Shown here piece by piece: positions 16,118 through 25,209 of a stretch of 64,000 nt of DNA (its first letter is position 1; the number at the start of each line of letters is the position of its first letter). The notes beneath the pieces are model-generated. The model was given only the letters and a program-made list of their open reading frames with translations, was not told the origin of the DNA and did not search any database. The stretch is from Arthrobacter sp. PsM3. GTDB taxonomy: Bacteria; Actinomycetota; Actinomycetes; Actinomycetales; Micrococcaceae. Both the position numbers and the translations under genes were made by a program. The stretch is from NCBI RefSeq assembly GCF_030433895.1, contig NZ_JARUXE010000016.1:1-64000 (forward strand), given 5' to 3'.

Positions 16118-17803
16118 TTACCCTGAGCCAGACGAACTGCCAGGGCTGGAGCCAATTCCTTGCTCAAGCCCCATCAGGTTTCCGGTCAGGACATTGACGG
16201 CGCGAGCCGCGAATCCGGAGAGGGTCAGCGCGGGCACTTTCCGTGCCGGGTCGCTGAAGTTGGCGAGGGCCAGTATCCGGGTTCCGTCGCAGGGCCGCTG
16301 GTAGCCGAGGACCCCCGGAATGCCGGTGGCAAAGTCCAGCAGCTTCGTCCCGGCCATTTCCGGCGTGCGGGACCGGACCGAAATCATGGTCCGGAGCCCG
16401 GCGAATACGGCGCCCTCGGAGCTGGAGGGGTCGCCGCGTCGGGCATACCGGTCGGCCGGGAAATGCGGCAGTCTCCCGTCCGGGGATTGTCCTGGAACGG
16501 GACGCCATGGGCGAAACTGCCCGGGAATCGGTGGCGTAGAAGCATTCAGGAACCTGCGGTGGTCGAATCCGTTGATGCCCAACCCGGCGGCGTCCTCGTC
16601 GGCAAAGGTCCAGCCGATGTCGTCGTGGCTCCGGACGTAGTTCACCCGGGACGTTCCCTCCGGGATGTTGTGCCGGTGCTCCAGGGCCTGCGCCAGGAGG
16701 GAAACGTCCCGGGTGGCCATGGCTTCCCAGGTGAGGGCCATCTGCAGGGGGTTGTAGGAGAGCTGGTATTCGGCCGGGTCGATGTACTGCGCCACTTCGT
16801 CGGGGTGCACGATCGCCTCGGACTTGAACAGCAGGGAGGGTGCGGAGAGCCGGCAAACGGCGTTGAAGGCCCGCAGCAGGAGGTGGGCCTCCGGCAGGTT
16901 CTCGCAGGGCGTTCCCAACTGTTTCCAGATAAAGGCGACCGCATCCATCCGGAGGATGTCCACTCCCTGGTTAGCGAGGAAGAGCATCTCGCCCGCCATC
17001 GCCCGGAAGACCTCAGGGTTGGAGTAGTTCAGGTCCCATTGGAAGGTGTGGAATGTCGCCCAGACCCAGCGACCGTCGAGCATTGGCACGAATGAGCCCG
17101 GATGATCATCCGGGAAGATCTCCCGCACCTCTGTCTCGAACGCGTCCGGCATGGTCCGGTCGGGATAGATCCAGTAGTAGTCGCTGTAGCCAGGATCGCC
17201 GGCGGAAGCCTTGCAGGCCCACTCGTGTTCATCGGAGGTGTGGTTGAAGATCAAGTCCAGGACGAGGCTGATGCCGTTGGCCCGGAGCTCGCCGGCCAGG
17301 GTGCGCAACTGTTCCTTGGTGCCGCGCTTGGGGTTGACTTCGCGGTAGCTGGAGACGGCATAGCCGCCGTCGGAGTGCGGTTCGGGTGCCAGGAACAGGG
17401 GCATCAGGTGCAGGTAGTTGAGCCCAAGTTCCTTGAAGTAGGGGATCTGGGCCCGGACGCCCTCCAGATCCCCGGCGTAACGGTCGACGTAGCACACTCC
17501 GCCGAGCATCTGGTTGGACAGGAACCAGCCGCTGTTGTCCTCGCGGGCGGCGTCGAGGGCCTTCAGCTCCGCTGGGCGCACCGCCCACGACTGGGCGGCC
17601 TGGTTGACGAGGGCAGCGAGCTGGTCCAGCCAGTCGGTCCGCGTCCCGTAGAGACCGTGGAATAATCGGGCGAGGTCGGGGAGGTGGGCGTCAAGACGGC
17701 GCCGGAAGTCGGCCGTGTCCTGGTCATCCGGCGACGGTCCCCTGTCCAGAGCGGCGAGCACATGCCGGCAGGCTGCTTCAACAGCGTCCGTGGCTTCCAC
17801 CAT
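16118..17803 (-). pseudogene. Amylosucrase-like GH13 enzyme, damaged by frameshifts and an internal deletion
   Basis: The reading frame stays open for 561 codons from ATG 17803 (AAGGAG upstream). Residues 1-420 are a good GH13 amylosucrase: GLNYLHLMPLF, VLDLIFNHTSDEH, DILRMDAVAF (Asp287 nucleophile), FKSEAIVHPDEV (Glu329 acid/base) and RSHDDIGW (Asp394). After FLN420 the frame is wrong: the expected continuation is found in the other two frames (FYATD, then [20 protein letters not shown]), and the next roughly 70 residues, including the usual LLYMGDE segment, are missing. The original frame resumes at about [13 protein letters not shown] (452) to the C-terminus. So two single-base losses plus a larger deletion restored the frame by chance. 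I treat it as a pseudogene or an assembly problem; if real, activity is doubtful. Confidence 0.75.
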
Positions 17804-17830
17804 TGAAGTTCTCCTTTGAGGTTCCGCGGG

Positions 17831-18334
17831 CTAGCCGGCGATCCGGATGAACACTGGATCCATCGGCTGCCCGGCGGCATACTGGCCGTCGAAGAGTTCG
17901 GACCCCTCCGGGGAAATGACGACGTCGACGTGTTCCCAGACCAGGGATCCGCCGGCTTCGTGCGGGGTGGAAGGGCTGAGGAAACCGACGGTGGTGCGGT
18001 CCTGGCCGCCGCCGTCGCCCGAGCTGATGGAGAGCACGCCGCTGCCGCTCGTGAAGGTGATCCAGGGGTCCAGGAGCCGGACCAGCAGCATGCCGTGGTG
18101 GCCGGCGAGCCGGACATCCCCGCGGAAGCGCAGCACCCCGGTGCCGCGCGCGGGGTCGTAGTCCGAGGATTCGGGACTGAAGCAGAAAAGCGACGCTGCG
18201 GCGACGGTCGCCCCGCCGGTCGCCGAAACGGACCCGTCCGGCAGGCTGGTGATGTAGTCGATGAAGCTGCGCTTGATGCCCCAGCTCAGGCCCAGCGGAG
18301 GCAGCGGTTCGGGTGAAGCGGACGCTGGGTTCAC
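17831..18334 (-). CDS. HtaA-domain protein without signal peptide
   Basis: 167 aa with the features of the HtaA haem-binding domain (LSWGIKRSFIDYI near the N-terminus, then a GVLRFRGDVRLAGHHGMLLVRLLDPWI core). The conserved tyrosine and histidine regions used for haem in Corynebacterium HtaA are visible (DYI, GHHG). Corynebacterial HtaA proteins are secreted or anchored, but this one has no signal peptide or membrane anchor. GTG 18334 with AGGAG seven bases upstream. It is directly upstream of the amylosucrase-like gene (27-bp gap), so the two probably shared a transcript; the link is unexplained. Confidence 0.7.
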   Translation of the reverse strand: MNPASASPEPLPPLGLSWGIKRSFIDYITSLPDGSVSATGGATVAAASLFCFSPESSDYDPARGTGVLRFRGDVRLAGHHGMLLVRLLDPWITFTSGSGVLSISSGDGGGQDRTTVGFLSPSTPHEAGGSLVWEHVDVVISPEGSELFDGQYAAGQPMDPVFIRIAG

Positions 18335-18516
18335 GTAGGTTCTCCTGTGGCTGAAAGTCTGGTCTCCTCTGAGCCTAGCGGCGGAACGCCGTCCGGATTA
18401 ACTGCCGCCCTGGGGGCCCGACTTCCGGCGTAGTTCTCTGAGGGCGTAGGGGGCGCCGGACTACCCCTGCCCTGCCGGTGGTTGACTTGGATAAGTACCA
18501 GTTCAGGAGGTGCGCT

Positions 18517-19497
18517 GTGGCCACTGCGATCAGCCGGGTCCCTGGCCCCGAGGCGTCCGAGGACCCCCTCGATTCCTACTCCGCAACAGTGATTCGCGTC
18601 GCGGCTGCGGTGACGCCCCATGTGGCGGCACTCGAAGTGACAGGCGCCGGGCGGAACGGGCGATTCCGGATGGGCGCCGGCTCTGCCGTCCTGTTCACCT
18701 CCGACGGGTACCTCCTCACCAACGCCCACGTCGTGGGTGGCGCCCGGGCCGGCAGCGCGGTGTTCTCCGACGGGACGCCCACGGCCGTGGAAGTGGTCGG
18801 CTCGGACCCACTCTCGGACCTGGCAGTCGTGCACGGCAGGGCCCCCACGGCGGCGCCGGCGGAGCTCGGCGATGCGGAGTCACTCAGGGTGGGGCAGCTG
18901 GTCATCGCGGTCGGGAACCCCTTGGGCCTCTCAGGCTCCGTGACCGCAGGTGTCGTCAGCGGGCTGGGCCGCTCCATTCCCGTCCGGTCCGGACGCAACC
19001 GCCGCATCATCGAAGACGTGATCCAGACGGACGCGGCACTGAACCCGGGAAGTTCCGGCGGGGCGCTGGCGGACGCGCGCGGCAGGATCGTTGGCATCAA
19101 TACGGCGGTGGCCGGGGCCGGGTTGGGTCTGGCGGTTCCTGTCAACGCCACGTCGCGGCGGATCATCGCCGCGCTGCTCAAGGACGGACGGGTCCGGCGT
19201 GCCTATCTGGGGCTCGTCAACACCCCTGTCCAGCTGCCGCCAAGCTCTGTGGTCCGGACCGGACACCGGGAAGGGCTCCTCGTGGTCGAGGTCCTGGTGG
19301 ACTCGCCCGCCGAGCGGGCAGGACTTCGGTCCGGCGACGTGCTCCTCAGAGTCGGTGAAAAAGCCGTGTCCAATGCCGAGAGCCTGCAAAAGCTGCTGTT
19401 TGCCGAGGCGATTGGTGTGCCGTTGGAATTGGTGGTGCTGCGGGACGGATCGGAAATCCGGATACTCACCGTTCCCGAGGAAATGAACGATAAGTGA
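18517..19497 (+). CDS. HtrA-like trypsin-family serine protease with PDZ domain, apparently cytosolic
   Basis: Protease domain then one PDZ domain. The catalytic triad is intact: His71 in LLTNAHVV, Asp101 in LSDLAVV, Ser180 in NPGSSGGAL. The PDZ domain follows (LLVVEVLVDSPAERAGLRSGDVLLRVG). GTG 18517 is chosen because AGGAGG is six bases upstream; a GTG at 18478 would add 13 residues but has no site. No signal peptide or membrane helix is present, unlike most DegP/HtrA proteins, so it should act in the cytoplasm (or is missing an anchor). Stand-alone. The downstream region is a pseudogene zone. Confidence 0.85.
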   Translation: MATAISRVPGPEASEDPLDSYSATVIRVAAAVTPHVAALEVTGAGRNGRFRMGAGSAVLFTSDGYLLTNAHVVGGARAGSAVFSDGTPTAVEVVGSDPLSDLAVVHGRAPTAAPAELGDAESLRVGQLVIAVGNPLGLSGSVTAGVVSGLGRSIPVRSGRNRRIIEDVIQTDAALNPGSSGGALADARGRIVGINTAVAGAGLGLAVPVNATSRRIIAALLKDGRVRRAYLGLVNTPVQLPPSSVVRTGHREGLLVVEVLVDSPAERAGLRSGDVLLRVGEKAVSNAESLQKLLFAEAIGVPLELVVLRDGSEIRILTVPEEMNDK

Positions 19498-20458
19498 TGG
19501 ATTCGCCCCACCCTTGAATGTGAATAGCAGAGCTATTTCGCTCGTCTATGGCAGTGCCATCTGGTCTGCGAGGGGACGAGAACGGAACCGTTCGGTCGTC
19601 GTCGCAAGGCAAACACCGGCATGTGCAGGAAGTGAGCCTTTATGAGTGCGACATCGGCACAACCGCCTCGATAGCGCCGTGCACGTGCAGCTGGCTCGCA
19701 ATTGCTCATGGAACAGTTCCTGCCAGGACTCGATTTCTCCGTGGCGCATTCCGACATCTTCCCGGGCACCCGCCGCCAGTGCTCCGAGGCAGCTCGTGAG
19801 ATGGACTTCTTTCAGGCGTCGCTGGTTCGGACACTGCTCGGCATCCGGGCCCTGCCACAGCGTCTCGCGTGCAGCATGAGGGGACGCAGGACGACAACGG
19901 CTCCTGAAGCATCCCGGCGCACGTTTCGGCTGAAGGATCTGGTCGGTCTGGGTTGGATCTCGCTCGGCGAGCCCCCGGCCATGGAAATGGCCCTTGGCCA
20001 AGTGAGTGGCCCCTGGAAGTAGGTCGTGGCCGCCGCCTGTTCAGCCGCGACTGGGTGCCTGCCCCTTTAGCTCACTCATCCGTCGAAGAGCGCCGCATGC
20101 TCGCGAAACAACTTCGACGGCCGGATCCGGGCAGGCCGAAGGACGGCAAATCGGACCGCCTACACTAGCGGGGGCTCGCGACGGAGTTCGGAGAAGTGTG
20201 CGGCAGGGCGGTTCTGCAATACTTTGACTCGGTCAGACTACTCACACTAGCTCCGGTGAATACTTAGTGGCGCTCCCGGGTGTACTCGACTTTCCGCAGC
20301 ATAAAAAGTCGGGTAGCGTCATTGCTTGTGGCCCCTTGTTTCGCGTGGCAGGGTTTTCATAGAAAGTCGGATGGGAAGTGAGTCTCGGCACGTTTCTGTA
20401 ATTCTTTCCGGCTCTCCGAAAAGCGAATACGTATTGGGTGGGGAAATCGGAGATCAAT
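19498..20458. other. Gene-poor region with a decayed gene (961 bp)
   Basis: No intact gene. It holds the SRPBCC-like remnant at 19708-20125 and then sequence with no recognisable coding content up to the BTAD regulator. Confidence 0.6.
19708..20125 (+). pseudogene. Remnant of an SRPBCC/DUF2867-like protein
   Basis: The N-terminal half is readable from ATG 19708 (MEQFLPGLDFSVAHSD, ASLVRTLLGIRALPQRL, DLVGLGWISLGEPPAMEMALG) and stops after about 104 codons at 20022. Two further family-like pieces follow in other frames: PFSSLIRR in one frame around 20065-20090 and RRMLAKQLRR in another around 20093-20120. The family is normally about 170-180 aa, so the middle is lost and frames are shifted. The assignment is from memory of the family pattern. 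Confidence 0.5.
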
Positions 20459-21397
20459 GTGGTTAATTTGGGCGGTCTCACGCCAGGAATTTCGGTCAGA
20501 TTATTCGGGACATTCGAGATCCGCAGAAATGACGCCGTGCTCACGGCGGCAGACATGGGCGGCTGCAAGGCCCGGCACATTCTGGAAATTCTCTTGCTGA
20601 ATCTGGGGACCCCTGTGTCCAAGACACGCCTCGTGGAGATCCTCTGGGGACCCCAGGCCAGCGATGGGTCAATCGCCACGCTGGAGAGCTATGTCAGCGG
20701 CATACGCAGGGCGATCCAGCCCGGCAACACTAAGAAGGGTCCGCTTCGCACCGCCAACAGCGGCTATGTCCTGGACCCGCAACTTGTGGAACTGGATCTT
20801 TCGATGTTTCGCCAGCTGGTCCAAGCGGCCCGGCAGTCGGCGCCGGCCGAGGCCCACCTGCTCTCCATGCAGGCTCTGGAACTGGCTGCTGAGCCGTTGC
20901 TCGGCTTTGAACTCGTGGCTGACTGGGCAGAGGAAGCGCGGGCGCGGCATGCGGCCGAGAAGGTCGGCGCCCAGATTCTCGCGGCAGAGACTGCGGCCTT
21001 CCTCGACAATCCCCAGCTGGCCATTTCGCTGGCACAGGCTGCCATCCGGTCCGAGCCGTTGAACGAACGGGCTTGGACCCTTCTGGTCGCGGGATACGAG
21101 CAGGCCAGCCTGCCGGTGGAGGGGCTCTCAGCGTACGAGCGTTGCCGCCGCCTGTTCGACCGGGACCTGGGTTGCGCCCCGGGACCGGCCCTTCAGGCCG
21201 CCCACCTGAGGCTGCTGCGGCAGCGTGCCGAGGGAAACACCGAACTCTCCGAAGTCCTGGCGGCGCTGCTTTACCTGGGCGAGCGGCTGCATGGGCCCAA
21301 GTGCACCCCGCTCGCCGAGGCGGAGTCCCGGCGCTTGCAGGAGAAGGCTGGCCGTGTCCTGGGCTCCTTCCTGCAGCAGGCGCTGGCCGCCGTCTAA
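20459..21397 (+). CDS. BTAD-domain transcriptional regulator (AfsR/SARP type)
   Basis: N-terminal winged-helix DNA-binding domain (ISVRLFGTFEIRRNDAVLTAADMGGCKARHILEILLLNLG, TRLVEILWG, LESYVSGIRRAIQPG) followed by a bacterial transcriptional activation domain (FRQLVQAARQSAPAEAHLLSMQALELAAEPLLGFE and tetratricopeptide-like helices to about 270). About 312 aa from GTG 20459, which has GGAG six bases upstream; GTG 20438 is an alternative start. SARP-type regulators activate gene clusters or stress genes; no obvious target lies next to it, as its neighbours are pseudogenes. Confidence 0.85.
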   Translation: MVNLGGLTPGISVRLFGTFEIRRNDAVLTAADMGGCKARHILEILLLNLGTPVSKTRLVEILWGPQASDGSIATLESYVSGIRRAIQPGNTKKGPLRTANSGYVLDPQLVELDLSMFRQLVQAARQSAPAEAHLLSMQALELAAEPLLGFELVADWAEEARARHAAEKVGAQILAAETAAFLDNPQLAISLAQAAIRSEPLNERAWTLLVAGYEQASLPVEGLSAYERCRRLFDRDLGCAPGPALQAAHLRLLRQRAEGNTELSEVLAALLYLGERLHGPKCTPLAEAESRRLQEKAGRVLGSFLQQALAAV

Positions 21398-21448
21398 TAA
21401 CGGGGGAGGACGCCAACCCGCCTGACCCGGAGAATGCCTACCAGGCAT

Positions 21449-21962
21449 TTACGCGGCCTTGACGATGGGAACCTCGGCCCAGTGCGCCGTGTACCGGGGG
21501 GCAGCATGTCGCGCTTCATGCTCCAGTCCGGGCCGCCCCGGACTCCCGCGTGACCCAGGCCGATCGAACCCCGGCCGTACTTCCGGCTGACCTCCTCCAG
21601 GATCGAGCCGATGCCGCGTTCCTCGTGCGGATCTCCAAGACCGGCAGGGGTGCCTGGTTGCCTTTGGGGCGCAGGTCGGTGACCATGATCCCGGCACGGA
21701 CGTACTTGACGCCGTCGTCGATCCGGGGGAGCAGGTCGTACGCCGCCCTCGCCAGGAGGACCGGGTCAGCGGTGGGCATCGGCAACGGAACGCAGACAGA
21801 GGGGCACGGGCCGGCCTGGGTGCTGAAGTAGGACGTGGCGGCGAACGCAGTCAGCACCTTGGCCTGCAGCCCATGTTTCGCCTGGCGGGCGCTGGCCTGC
21901 TGGGCGTAGACGCCAAGCCCCTGGCGAAGCCCGGCGCCGGTGGTGATCGGGGCGGCGTGGGA
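21449..21962 (-). pseudogene. umuC: UmuC-type Y-family DNA polymerase, C-terminal remnant with two frameshifts
   Basis: The little-finger half of a UmuC-like error-prone polymerase is spread over three frames: ITTGAGLRQGLGVYAQQ through GVKYVRAGIMVTDLRP in one, IGSILEEVSRKYGRG and GLGHAGVRGGPDWSMKRDM in the next, and RYTAHWAEVPIVKAA plus stop in the third. The catalytic N-terminal two-thirds is gone. The remaining DNA shows single-base indels only. No umuD is nearby. Confidence 0.8.
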
Positions 21963-22152
21963 ACGCCCAGTTGCACCGGATGCATGCTCGGCGCGATGTG
22001 GCGGTGCATGAGTAGACTCGGAATGCCGTCCGGGCTTACTGTCACCTTTGAACCCCTCAGGACTCTCCCGCGTTTGATGCAGAAATATTGCGGCTGAAGG
22101 GAGCTGATTGCCTCTGACTCGGGCCTGGCGTGTCCGACGATAGACTCCCGTT

Positions 22153-22353
22153 ATGGGAATGGGGGAAAACCGCACCAAGCGTGGGGGCCAGAGACGCCTG
22201 GTTTGGATTCTTGTCACTGCACTGCTGCTGGTCGGCCTCGCCACCTGCCAGATGAGGCGTGACCCTAACCCTGTGATCCAAAGGTGCAAAGACGCTGGCG
22301 GAACCTGGATTGGGGCAGAATTCGGCCCCAACCCTCACTGCGCTCTGGGTTAA
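22153..22353 (+). CDS. Small membrane or lipoprotein-like hypothetical (66 aa)
   Basis: A basic N-terminus, one hydrophobic helix (LVWILVTALLLVGLATC) ending in a cysteine that resembles a lipobox, then a short polar tail (VIQRCKDAGGTWIGAEFGPNPHC). A TAGACT box lies six bases before the ATG, suggesting a leaderless transcript. Family unknown. It follows the umuC remnant and precedes another membrane protein. Confidence 0.45.
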   Translation: MGMGENRTKRGGQRRLVWILVTALLLVGLATCQMRRDPNPVIQRCKDAGGTWIGAEFGPNPHCALG

Positions 22354-22434
22354 GATGCGCCAGGGCGGAGCGTTTGGGGGACCATATCTGGGGGTCAGCC
22401 CTGCTCCTTTTTTGCTGCTGCCATCTCCAGCTGG

Positions 22435-22965
22435 GTGAGCTTCTACTTCTCGGCACATCCTCTGGCTCCCGATGGTCAGCGGCTCATTTTTTTCTGGGGG
22501 ATTGAAGGGGCCGCAGTAGTTGGCCTGACCTACCTGGTCGGCGGCCTGGTCGGTTGCGCCGGGCTTCTTCTCCTGCTTCCGTCGCTGATTCGCCGGGTCC
22601 CCCTCCGCTGGCTTCGAGTGACAACAGGGTGGGCAACAGTCGTGGCCGCTATTGCCGCAGCCCCGTTCGTGGGGCCATTTCTGCTGGTCTCATTGATCCT
22701 CTGCTTCGGGACTACTGTCCGTGAAGTCGCCCCGGACGGGCGCTCGATCATCGTCACCCAGGATCAATTTGATGGCGATGCAGTCCATATCTACACGGAA
22801 TTCGATGCCTTCCACTACAGGTGGTACAGGGAGGCGCCGGAGCTCTCCGGCCCGCGGACCATCAGCAGCGAGAACTGCCACCTCGAGTCCTCCGGGGAAG
22901 GACTTGTACTTAGTTGTGGCGCAGGCACGGTGACGATCCACTCCGACCAGCGCCCCGCCGGCTGA
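22435..22965 (+). CDS. Hypothetical membrane protein (176 aa)
   Basis: GTG 22435. At least three hydrophobic segments are visible in the first half (GAAVVGLTYLVGGLVGCAGLLLLLP, TTGWATVVAAIAAAPFVGPFLLVSLIL), followed by a soluble beta-rich tail (FDAFHYRWYREAPEL, VLSCGAGTVTIHS). I do not recognise a family. It appears intact in the middle of the pseudogene zone. Confidence 0.55.
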   Translation: MSFYFSAHPLAPDGQRLIFFWGIEGAAVVGLTYLVGGLVGCAGLLLLLPSLIRRVPLRWLRVTTGWATVVAAIAAAPFVGPFLLVSLILCFGTTVREVAPDGRSIIVTQDQFDGDAVHIYTEFDAFHYRWYREAPELSGPRTISSENCHLESSGEGLVLSCGAGTVTIHSDQRPAG

Positions 22966-23068
22966 AAAGCACCCGTAAACCGCCGAAGGTGCCCTGCCGG
23001 GGAGCTATTCGTTCAAAAAAGGCACGAAGACGGCCACCGCGCCTTCCGGCGCCACCGGGGGTATTCGA

Positions 23069-23570
23069 ATGCGCAAGATCATCCTCATGATGTCGGTCTC
23101 CTCCGCCACTTGAACGGGCAGCTCCGGACGGTGGGAGCCTTCATGTTCGGACGCGTTACCCATGAGCTGATGGCCGGATACTGGCCCACTGCCGACCAGG
23201 ACCCGGACATGCCGGCGGAACTGGTTGAGTTCGTGGGGATCTGGCGCGCGATGCCCAAATTTGTCTTTCGCGGACACTCACGCGTGCGGACTGGCGCACC
23301 ACGGTGATTCACGACGTCGTGCCTGAACAAATCGCGGAACTGAAGGCGCAGCCCGGGGGCGACATCGCCCTTAGCGGCGCCAATCTGGCCGCGACGTTCC
23401 TGCGGCACGGCCTGATCGACGAATTTCGGATTCTCGTCCTTCCCGTGGTCCTGGGTCAGGGCCGGCCGCTGTTCGAGGCCCCTGATGTCCGGATGGACTG
23501 CAGACTCGAGGGGACGCGGGCGTTCGGCAACGGCGTGGTATTGCTTCACTACGCGAACGACCGCGCCTGA
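23069..23570 (+). pseudogene. RibD/dihydrofolate reductase-family protein, deleted and frameshifted
   Basis: ATG 23069 starts MRKIILMMSVS, then jumps over about 25-30 residues of the expected N-terminus into LLRHLNGQLRTVGAFMFGRVTHELMAGYW in another frame, reads to about 23275, then shifts again into LSRTLTRADWRTTVIHDVV and continues to the stop at 23570 (GGDIALSGANLAATF, VLGQGRPLFEAPDVRMDC, FGNGVVLLHYAND). Two separate lesions, so not translatable as one protein. The intact DHFR-family gene at 58027 is a different homologue. Confidence 0.8.
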
Positions 23571-23609
23571 AATGCGGACCGGCCCGGGCCGATTTCCGCC
23601 CAACCGCCC

Positions 23610-24106
23610 CTACGGGATGATGGTCATTGGCTTCATTGGCATCACACACGACGCCCGTTGCAGAGACGCAGCGGCTCCATCGGCACGGTTGTTCTTGCCG
23701 GTGTCATCGCACCAGTCGATGTTGTACGGTATGGCCGTGACCGCCGCGTCGCCGACGGCCGTTTGAGATGGGACCTCAAAGGTGTAGGTGAACCCGCCGG
23801 CGTCATCCATCGGGGCAGTTGCGTCGATGACCTTCGCGTTCGTTGCGTCGATGACGGTTACTTGGATACGGGCGTTGACGCCGTAACGGGGATTGCAGTC
23901 AGCATCCGGCGCGGTGACCGTCACTCTCTCCCCGGCTTGCGCAGTCGCCGGCTTCACGAGAAATCAAGGCGGAAACACGGCGGTTCGCCGTTCCCTGTGG
24001 AAGCAGCGCATCCGGATGCAGCACCTACGAGCAGGACGACACCGGCCGCCATGAAAACCGGCATGCTGTAACTTCGAACTCGATACCTGGGAGCGAGCGC
24101 CATTTC
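23610..24106 (-). pseudogene. Small lipoprotein gene with one-base frameshift
   Basis: The first frame, from ATG 24106, gives MALAPRYRVRSYS followed by a signal-peptide-like helix and a lipobox (VVLLVGAASGC), then PCFRLDFS and a stop. The next frame takes over at GTG 23957 (VKPATAQAGERVTVTAPDADCNPRYG) through GGFTYTFEVPSQ and YNIDWCDDTGKNN to the stop at 23610. One missing base near 23958 joins the two parts (DF-SVKPATA). Probably a secreted beta-rich lipoprotein in the ancestor. Confidence 0.7.
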
Positions 24107-24334
24107 CTTATTATCGGCTGGTTGGCAGCGAGCGAATACACCCACCCGATATTCGTCCCCGTATCGCTGCCGGAGTCTCCTGCTGACTCTGCAAATTCGG
24201 AGAGCAATTCAGTCAAAAACTGCCCCGCGGGCAACCGTTTCCGCCTATGTTTGCACCGGATGAAGTCTCGTTGACGGCACGCTCGGGGGCCGAATCCTCC
24301 GCGGAATGACGTCGGTCGATTGAGCGTCGGCTTG

Positions 24335-24555
24335 TTAGTGGATTATCCGACAGCGCACGTGGGTGACGAGGCGGGTCCCGCTCACTTCCGTCGGCTCAAG
24401 CTTAAGGTTCGCGACGCCATCCAGCAGCCGCTCGCCCGCTCCCAGGACGATAGGCGCGATGTGGAGCCGCAACTCGTCAATCAGCCCCGCCGGAAGGTGT
24501 TGGCGGACCGTCGACGCGCCTCCGGCATCCGCCACGTACTTGCTGCCAGCGTCGT
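24335..24555 (-). pseudogene. C-terminal fragment of a second RibD/DHFR-family protein
   Basis: Only the last roughly 70 residues remain (VADAGGASTVRQHLPAGLIDELRLHIAPIVLGAGERLLDGV through GTRLVTHV), fused in frame to the decayed methyltransferase upstream. It differs from the copy at 23069-23570. The N-terminal half is absent. Confidence 0.7.
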
Positions 24556-24619
24556 GTGGCGGAGAAAGGAAGGAGCCCCTGGTAGCGTCAGCGAGCCTGC
24601 CGGCGCTCGTGGAAGGGCT

Positions 24620-25073
24620 TCTGCGCGCGATCATCGCCGTCTGGGGACGCCGGCCTGGATCGGTCCGCGTCTGCACGGCAACGACTTCGAGACCGGCGCG
24701 GACGAGTCTCGCAGCCATGGCATCAGCGGACCAGAAGTAGGCGGTGGTCACCACGTGGGGGAAGGCTTCGCCGTCCGCACCATCAAAGAACCCCGTCAGG
24801 AGGGTTCCTCCCGGGCCAAGGCAGCGCCCGAACTCGACCAGAGCGGACGGAAGGTCTTCTGGACGGAGGTGGATAAGGGAGTACCAAGCGAGGATCCCCC
24901 CGATCTGCCCGACTTGGAGCCCGAGGCCCGTGAACGACGCGACCCGGAACCGACTTCGCCCAGTGCGCGACAAGCCGCTGGTCCTGCTCGTTCGCCTTAT
25001 CCACCGATCCGAACAGCGAGATGTATTCGGACGCGCGCTTGATACACGCATCACGAACCTCTGTCTCCATCAT
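24620..25073 (-). pseudogene. SAM-dependent methyltransferase remnant lacking motif I
   Basis: The N-terminus reads MMETEVRDACIKRASEYISLFGSVDKANEQDQRLVAHW from about 25073, and the C-terminal part reads in another frame (IGGILAWYSLIHLRPEDLPSALVEF, LLTGFFDGADGEAFPHVV, AYFWSADAMAARLVRAGLEVV, TAMIARR). The SAM-binding glycine-rich motif expected between the two is missing, so a deletion and a frameshift have occurred. Confidence 0.72.
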
Positions 25074-25209
25074 CGGCTCCGAGCCGATACGACCCTGTCC
25101 CGCCCGAGCGGCATACTTTGCTTGAGCAGAAGCAGCGGATCGCCAGACGGCACGCCCTGACCCGTATCGCTGACAGAACCGCACCACTGAGCTGGCCAGC
25201 TTCGGGCAG

